A stretch of 64,000 nucleotides of DNA, taken from Vandiemenella viatica. Taxonomy: Eukaryota > Arthropoda > Insecta > Orthoptera > Morabidae. Below the pieces are notes generated by a model. The model saw only the letters and a list, made by a program, of their open reading frames with translations, was not told where the DNA came from and made no database searches. The position numbers and the translations under genes were made by a program. Below, in pieces: positions 57,425 to 64,000 of the stretch (its first letter is position 1; each line of letters begins with the position of its first letter). The stretch is taken from contig CM061921.1 of the NCBI GenBank assembly GCA_031002005.1, positions 124,650,597-124,714,596 of the forward strand, written 5' to 3'.

Positions 57425-60345
57425 TGTCATCAGTCTTTCAACTGGCTTGATTTAATCCTCCATCCCTTCCTATCCTGTGCTAAACTCTTCATCTCTAAAT
57501 ACCACTTACATCCCATGTCCTCAATTATCTGCTTCATGTATTCTCATCTCAATGTTCCTCTACATTTCTAATCTTCAACTGTTCCCTCCTCCAGCAAATT
57601 AACCAATCCAGCATGTCTCAAAATATGACCTACCAGCCTGTCTCTTCTTTCTGGAAGCTTCTTCCACAAACTTCTTTCCTCACCCATCATTTCCAAAACT
57701 CTCATTTCTTACTCTGTCTGTCAAATTAATTTTCAGCATTCTTCTGTAGAACCACATTTCAAATACTTCAATTTTCCTTCTTTCCGGTAGTCCTAAATTC
57801 CATGTTTCGATACCATAAAATGCTGTGCTCCACACTTAGTATTAAAACTTTTTTTTCTAATTCCTAGATCAATATTTGAAACTAAAAGATTTTTTTTTTT
57901 AATGAAGGCTCTTTTTGCTAGTGCTACTCTGCTTTTCACATCATACCTGCTTCAGAAGTCAGTTGTAATTTTGCTTCCCAAGTAAATGAATTCACTAACC
58001 TCTCCAATTGCATTTGATCCTATTTTTATAATTAATCTACTAGTATTGGTATCTTTTCTGCTAAATTTCATCACATTGGTATTGCTTTGATTTATAATCA
58101 GTCCAAATTTTCCTTCAGTATTTTGTACATGCCACTCAGTAACTTCTCACTATCCTAAGCCCTTTCTGCTAACAAGACAATGTCATCAGCAAGTCTTACC
58201 ATCCTGAATTTTTCTCCCTGAATTTTCTTTTAATTTCTTTTTTGCTTTCTCTACATACGAGTTGAATATAAATGAGGATAGACTACAACCTTGTCTCACA
58301 CCCTTTTTAACTGATGCTTGTCTCTCATGATTCTCTACTTTTATTACAGCCACTTGATTATATACAGTTTATGAAGTATTCTTCTATCTCAATACTTTAG
58401 ACCTGACTTCTTTAGATTTTTTAATATCTTGTTCCACCTAACATTATAAAAAAGCTTTTTCTAAATCAAAAATGCCATTAAAGTATCATTGTTTTTCTTG
58501 ATCCACCCATCAAGTATTAAACTTAAAGACAGAATTGCTTCCCTTGTACCGCGATTTTTCCTAAACCCAAACTGATCTTCACATACTATGTCTTCTACTA
58601 AACTTTCCATTCTTCTGTATACTATTCTGGCCAGTAATTTTGAAGGATGTGATGTTGGACTAATGGTGGAACAATTCTCACACTTGTCAGCTTGTGCTTT
58701 CATTGGAAGTGTGAAGATGATATTTTTATTAAAATCAGTTGGAGATTCCCCGGTTTCAGAACTTTTTGATATGAGCTTGAATAATCTCTCGATTCCTTCT
58801 TCTCCTAGGGATTTAAGAAGTTCTGCAGGGATCTCATCAATTACAACTGCTCTTATTTGCTTTAAAGTCATTCAGAACTCTATTAATTTCTGTCCTCAAA
58901 ACAAGATCTCCAAATTCATTAGTGTTGACAACCCCTTCCTTTTCCAATACCCTACTGTTGAAGTCATCCCCATCATACAGTTTCTCAATATATTTCTTCC
59001 ATCGATTAACTATATCGTCTGAGCTTAAAAGAGGTTTCCCTTTGGCAGCTGTAATGTTCACACCTCTTTTCTTCATTTCTAAAAAATTCTGTTTGATCTT
59101 TTTATATGCAACATCTACTTTACCGAGGCCATTTCCTTTTCTACTTCTTCACACTTTCCTCCTAGCCATTTGTCTTTTTACATTTCCTGTTTATTTGATT
59201 TCTAAATTGCCTGTATTGCTCTCTTCCTGCTTCATCCTGAGCATTTTTGTACCTTACCCTCTGATCAATCAGTTCCAAAATTTCTTCTGTGATCCAAGGT
59301 TTTAGGGCAGCTTGTTCCCTAAAGCCCAATGTTTCTTTACCAGCTTTCATTATTTTGGTCTTTAATGCATTCCATTTGTCATCAGTTGAGCTCCTTTCAG
59401 AGTGACTTCTTAGACCTAAGTCTACCATTCCTGCAAATTTTTTTCTTGCTAGACTTTTTCAGTTTCCTCACTTCCAGTCTGTTCTGCTTATGCTGCTTCC
59501 TTATTTGTATGAATTTCAGCATGCACTTCATTACTATCAAAATATGGTCAGAATCTATGTCTGCTCCTGGGTACACTTTACAGTCTAGAACTTGATTCCT
59601 GAATCTCTGTTTGGCCATGATATAATCTAGCTGATATCTTCCTGTATCCCCAGGATATTTCGACGTGTATTTCCTTCTTGTATTGTTCTTTAACAATGTG
59701 TTTGCCACTACTAGCTTATAATTTTCACAAAATTCTAACAACCTACTTCCTTCTTAATTTCTTTCTCCTAGACCAAAACTTCCTACAGTATTCCCCTCTT
59801 TTCCTTCTCCCACTATTGCATTCCAATCATCCATTATTATTAGATTTTCTTCCCCCTTCACATATTGGATTTATTCTTCAATTTCAGTGTATATTTTCTC
59901 TATTTCTACATCATCTTCCTGTGATGTAGGCATATAAACTTGTACTAACTTTGTTGGAATTGGCTTAGTTTCTAAACTCATCAAAATAATCCTGTCACTA
60001 AAGTGTTCATAATATCTCACCCGTATCCCTACTCTATTATTCATTACAAATCGTGCACCAGTGACTCCATTGACCGTTTCCTGTGTTCCCCAGATCAGAA
60101 ATCCTGTACGTGTTCCATTTAATCTCGCTAATCCCAAAAACATCTAACTTAAGTTGTTCCATCACTGTTTTTAAGTTTTTTAACCTAACTTCCCTATTCA
60201 GACTTCTAACATTCCACACTCCAACTTGTAGAATGTTTCTATCCATTCTAATGACTTCTTCATGAGCCGCCCTACCCAGAGATCCGATTGGGGGACTATT
60301 TTACCTCCTGAATATTTTACCTTGGAAGAATCCTAATATTAGCTT
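57425..60345 (-). mobile_element. Nearly complete LINE (endonuclease + reverse transcriptase), minus strand
   Basis: Reading on the minus strand: endonuclease start VGVWNVRSLN and ISEIKWN (60037-60246), FSDRIILMSLETKPIPTKLV (59871-60143), YTSKYPGDTGRYQLDYI and ADIDSDHILIVM (59397-59741), spacer (59162-59428 and 58837-59076), and reverse transcriptase AVVIDEIPAELLKSLG, CEDQFGFRKNRGTREAIL (58461-58871). Then RQGCSLS, the catalytic box LADDIVLL (58182-58193), a YLGSKIT block and a degraded C-terminus to a 3' tail GATGACAGAAAAAATAATAA at about 57425. RTE/BovB-like by sequence style. Multiple stops and frameshifts; motif A region is disrupted. Confidence 0.88.
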
Positions 60346-60434
60346 CAAACTGTTATTGTATTATTATACAATTTATGTTGGGTACCATTATAACATGTTT
60401 TTAGCTTTCTATTTATTTTCTATCTCCATTAATG

Positions 60435-61240
60435 TTCTACTAGTATCTAGAGGAAGCAATAAAAGAAGGGAAAGAAAAATTTGAAAGTGGCAAAAGTGTT
60501 CAAGGAGAAAAAATCAGAAGTGTTCAAGGAGAAAAAATCAGTAAGATATGATTTGCTGATGATATTGTCTTGTTAGCAGAACAGGCTGAAGATATTGAGA
60601 AGTTATTGAAAGTCAGTAACAAAATACTGAAGGAAGATTTTGGACTAAATAGAAACCAAAGCAAGACAAAAGTGATGAAATGTAGCAAAAATGATACCAG
60701 TAATAGTACATTAAATAGCAAAATAGGATTTTATGTAATGGGAAAATTAAGTGAATTCAGCTTCTTGGGAAGTAAACTTACAATTGATGGCTTAAGCAGG
60801 AATGGTGATAAAAAGAGAAAAGCACTAGTAAAAAGAACCTTCATGAAAAAGAAATATTTTAATTTCAAATGTTGATCTAGTACTTAAAAAGAATTTTTTG
60901 AAACCCTGTGTGTAGAGCACTGCACTTTATGTTAGCGAAGCATTGACTTTAGGAATACTAGAAAGGGGGAAAATTGAAGCATTTGAAAATTGGTTATATA
61001 GAAGGATGCTGAAACGTATGTGGACAGATTAGGTATTAAATGATCAAGTTTTTGAAACGATGGGTGACAGTTGAGGAAAGAAGTTTGTGTAAGAGTCTTA
61101 CAGAAATAAGGTTCAGGATGGTAGGTCATATTTTGAGGCATGCAGGATTGGTAAATTTGTTATTGGAGGGAAGAGTTGAAGGTAATATCTGCAGAGGAAG
61201 ACAGAGGTTACAATATATAAAAAAAAAAAAAAAAAAAAAA
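60435..61240 (+). mobile_element. 3' half of a LINE of the same family, plus strand, with poly(A)
   Basis: Begins shortly before the catalytic box: FADDIVLLAEQAEDIEKLLK (60552 onward, in the frame continuing through 60570-60875), NRNQSKTKVMKCS, SEFSFLGSKLTIDGL. It continues with a degraded maturation end (about 60930-61020) and RLGHILRHAGLVNLLLEG-like sequence (near 61120-61170), and ends in a run of about 21 A at 61219-61240. A 24-bp direct duplication (AAGTGTTCAAGGAGAAAAAA...) lies at about 60494-60541. 5'-truncated insertion. Its 5' end lies only about 90 bp from the 5' end of the minus-strand copy. Confidence 0.82.
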
Positions 61241-61759
61241 CCATACTTGGGATATATTTACGGACTCTAACTGTCTGATGGGTTTTTCATTGCCTGCTGG
61301 TTGCATGCTTATGCTATGGTGAGCACAAGGTGAATAAACATTTAAATTGCTCTACCATCTTAAATAAAAATTTTCTGACTGTACACATGTTATCTCAAAT
61401 TATTTATCTCTTCTTGATTTTCATAGTGGAAATGTTAATGGTGATTTCTACTGCTTTTAGTTTTCACATATTTATATGGTATCAGTTTTATCTGGACTTG
61501 AACACTCCTTAATTATCAAACTAGCTTCTATCTTTTATTTACTATATCAAAAGCATTAAATTAGCTTATTTATCTATAACAGTCTTACACTCATTATGAC
61601 AACCAATCATTTTCGTAATGCATTTGTTCTTTAGATGAAGGGAGGAACACTATGAGCCAATGTTATAAAACAGTTTTGAATTTAAAATATATTGTAGATA
61701 TTTATAAACAAATAGTATGCAGTAGGTAAAAGGTATTGCCACTTAGAAGATATCACATG
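61241..61759. other. Unrecognised AT-rich sequence
   Basis: No recognisable element. The frame at 61330-61512 is AT-rich hydrophobic noise. Confidence 0.5.
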
Positions 61760-61870
61760 TGGTGGATGATCAGTAATGAATTAAGAAGGCTGTAGATTCA
61801 AATCACCATCTGGCTATTCAGATTTGGGTTTTCCATAATTTCCCCAAATTCAGCGCAATGTGTATGTTAT
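61760..61870 (+). mobile_element. Degraded SINE head
   Basis: GATTCAAATCACCATCTGG (box B-like), TTCAGATTTGGGTTTTCC and AATTTCCCCAAAT align with the middle of the SINE family. Box A is only weakly recognisable (GATGATCAGTAATG). Confidence 0.55.
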
Positions 61871-61929
61871 TTCGGAAATGTGCCGTAAATGGTAGCTTAC
61901 ACTTAACTGTAAAAAGTGCAAGGAAATGC

Positions 61930-62530
61930 AAATTAGTACCAAAATACAGTTGTTGACGTGGTTGATTCCCTGAAGTATCTGGGCATAGTAGTACAAAGCA
62001 ACATGAAATGGGACTTGCACATGACTTCCATCAAAGGTAAAGCTAATTCTAGATTATGATTCATAGGTCATATTTTGAGAAGTTGTACCGTCCATGCAAA
62101 GGAAATAATGTACAAAACACTAGTGCATCCACATTTGGATTACTGTTGTGGCGTTTGGGATCCCTATTGCAAGAGATTGATTGACATGGTAGAGAAAATA
62201 CAGAAGAGAGCTACTCGATTCCTGACTGCTAGTTACAGTCATTACAAAAGTGTCAGAGAATTGATACATAGATTGAGTTTGGATTCTTTTAATTTATTGG
62301 AAAATATCCGAAATTCTTTAATTTAAGAGTGCAGTGAAATACTTCTTCCACCAACCTATTTAGGTCGCAATGACAGTAGGGATATGATTAGAGAAATAAT
62401 ATGCCGTATTGCTTTTATATATTCTTTCTTTCTTCATTCTGCTCGGGATAGGAATGCACAAAATTAGGATTGGTACATAGCACCCTCTGCCACAATATTT
62501 GTGAATTGCAGAGTATAGATGTAGAAATCA
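61930..62530 (+). pseudogene. CR1-like LINE, C-terminal end of reverse transcriptase and 3' tail
   Basis: Frames: VDVVDSLKYLGIVVQSNMKW, then 62075-62326 with KTLVHPHLDYCCGVWDPYCK, KIQKRATRFLTASYSHYKSV and LSLDSFNLLENIR. This is the region after the FADD box in CR1-like enzymes (compare VWPHLEYCCSVWGPH in the copy at 54918). The 3' tail GCACCCTCTGCCACA and GAATTGCAGAGTATAGATGTAG ends at about 62530. 5'-truncated; no catalytic residues remain. Confidence 0.85.
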
Positions 62531-64000
62531 CTCTAGGCAAGGTGAATGCAAAGAAGTTGCATATTATCTTTCATGAATTTAGCACTATAGTCGTGAACAT
62601 GTTCCAACTAATTTATTGCACTTTATTGCTTCAAGTTTCCTCCCTGACATTTATTTGAGTATACTTCTGCAGTAATTTCCAACCTGAACCTCAGTTATCA
62701 GTCTCTGCCTAATGACCATTGTAGCCATACCTTTGTGAGTTAACACAATCTTATAATCTTGAATGAAGTTTGTTTAAATGAAGAGGGTTATGATATGTAT
62801 ATTTCTCCTAATCTGGACAGGAAAAGAAAAAATGTGAATAACTCCAGTGCAAAAGAGAATAGAACTTGATAAAGCTAAAGATTAGCAGTGAAAAACGTAG
62901 TTGCAGACACTTTGGTAAGATAGGTGGAAGAATTAAATGTTGGAAATTCATTAGTGAATTCCAATAATGGCATTTACAGCTTCAAACAAAAAGGAAAATG
63001 TCATTTGGCACATTTCTCTTTGCTGATGCTCCTGCCAATATCAGATCCCCAGAAAATTGTTTATAGACAGCTGTGAATCTGGCAAACTGAATATGAACAC
63101 CTTCCATACCTTAGCCTAGTACAAGATATATATCATTCAAAAAGGCACAGTATTTTGATCAGATGGGTATTCTTTCTCCATGACAATTTAAATAATCCCA
63201 CTATACCTAGATGTCAATTTAAATATGTGATATGTCTATTCAATGTAAGGTTGCTCTTGCTCAAAGCTGTTTGTTAAATTCTGGTAATTTCATTCCATTG
63301 GGTTGTAACAATTTTGTGTTTTTATTTTTAGATAGAAAAAGTAACCAAACTACTTACCAAACCATAAGACAGAATGGCTCTAATGGCTATAGCTTATGTT
63401 AATAAATTTATTCATTAGTCATTTGAGGTAGTAAATGTTATTATTCATGCTTAATTGCATGTGGTTTCCCGTGGTAGATTACAGTGCCTGACTATAAGAA
63501 ATTAATTTTATTTCTTTGATCATTGGTTTATGTGCAGTTGTATAGATGTGGGTGAACTATTGCATAATACTTTAAAATCATGATTGCTCAACTGAATTAT
63601 TTTAGCATCATTATACTTTGTGAGGTCCCACTTCAACAGACATTGAAATAATAACAATAACAGTAATAATTATACAACTTCGTTTTTATGCAATGTATAA
63701 ATGTATTTTTATAATGTAGTACAGTGTAGTAGTATGTGTAAAAAAGTGGTAAATTTAAGTTTTCATAATATGTTTTGTTGTGATGAAGTTTAAGGCTGTA
63801 AATGTTATTGTTAGTTTAGCCAAAGAGATGCTTATGGATATAAGAAGGATGGCGGTGCGATTAATGTATGTATCAATGTTTGTATTTGACTTCATTAATA
63901 TGAGAAGTGTAATTATTTGAGTTGATTAAGATGTGTTAAAAAATAGTAGTTGTTATAAAACAACAAATACTTTGATTTTATAGAGAATAGTATATAACTA
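62531..64000. other. Unrecognised sequence to window end
   Basis: AT-rich. No transposon or exon can be supported. A 48-codon ATG frame at about 63784-63930 lacks homology that I recognise and has no clear splice context. Confidence 0.5.

Noticed and set aside
63784..63930. 48-codon ATG frame near the window end
   Set aside because: Short, no homology recognised, and no convincing splice sites or promoter.
1..64000. CRISPR arrays, operons, riboswitches, phage or antiviral defence clusters
   Set aside because: Nothing with regular spacers or clustered bacterial genes. The spaced motif at 47974-48145 is a degenerate 43-bp tandem without unique spacers, and the whole window is animal transposon DNA.

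Overview
The window looks like repeat-rich nuclear DNA from an insect. It is AT-rich, lacks bacterial-style gene packing, and is filled with dead copies of animal transposable elements: mariner, piggyBac, Helitron, Penelope-like, several LINE clades and a tRNA-derived SINE. The SINE head and the LINE mix suggest a polyneopteran (orthopteran or phasmid-like) genome. That assignment is an inference, not a proof.

Layout. Positions 1-23338 form a near-perfect palindrome. Arm A (1 to about 12272) is followed by its reverse complement, arm B (about 12272-23338), and the two meet in an (AT)n microsatellite. A gap of exactly 1000 N follows (23339-24338). The second contig (24339 onward) carries a third copy of the same 12.3 kb segment, copy C (37168 to about 49457), in the orientation of arm A. 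Only copy C runs through the microsatellite into the rest of the local elements. C is therefore probably the true locus, and the A/B contig is either a fold-back assembly product or a real inverted duplication.

The repeated segment contains, in order: a short exon with good splice sites; a 1.13 kb fold-back element whose arms carry a Penelope-like C-terminal tail; a 3.0 kb long-inverted-repeat element enclosing a decayed gene of an uncharacterised animal family with a PIN-like look, itself hit by a SINE; and a mariner interrupted by a piggyBac at a TTAA site. The piggyBac lacks its catalytic core, holds a C-rich insertion, and has four 43-bp-spaced palindromic motifs at its left end.

Region 24339-37167 holds a LINE cut by the N gap, a complete but internally deleted Helitron (26911-29016) carrying a full SINE with 11-bp target duplications, a second candidate host exon (29276-29418), a LINE split by a 1.45 kb insertion, a Penelope linker remnant and another LINE reverse transcriptase. 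Region 50228-64000 holds a CR1-like LINE nested in an RTE-like LINE, a nearly complete minus-strand LINE with a 3' fragment of the same family facing away from it, and a CR1-like 3' end.

No intact protein-coding gene was found. The two candidate exons, both on the plus strand of contig 2, are the only likely host coding sequence. Their beta-strand-rich peptides recall large lipid transfer proteins (apolipophorin type), but that identity is tentative. All transposon genes seen are broken by stops, frameshifts, deletions or lost catalytic residues.
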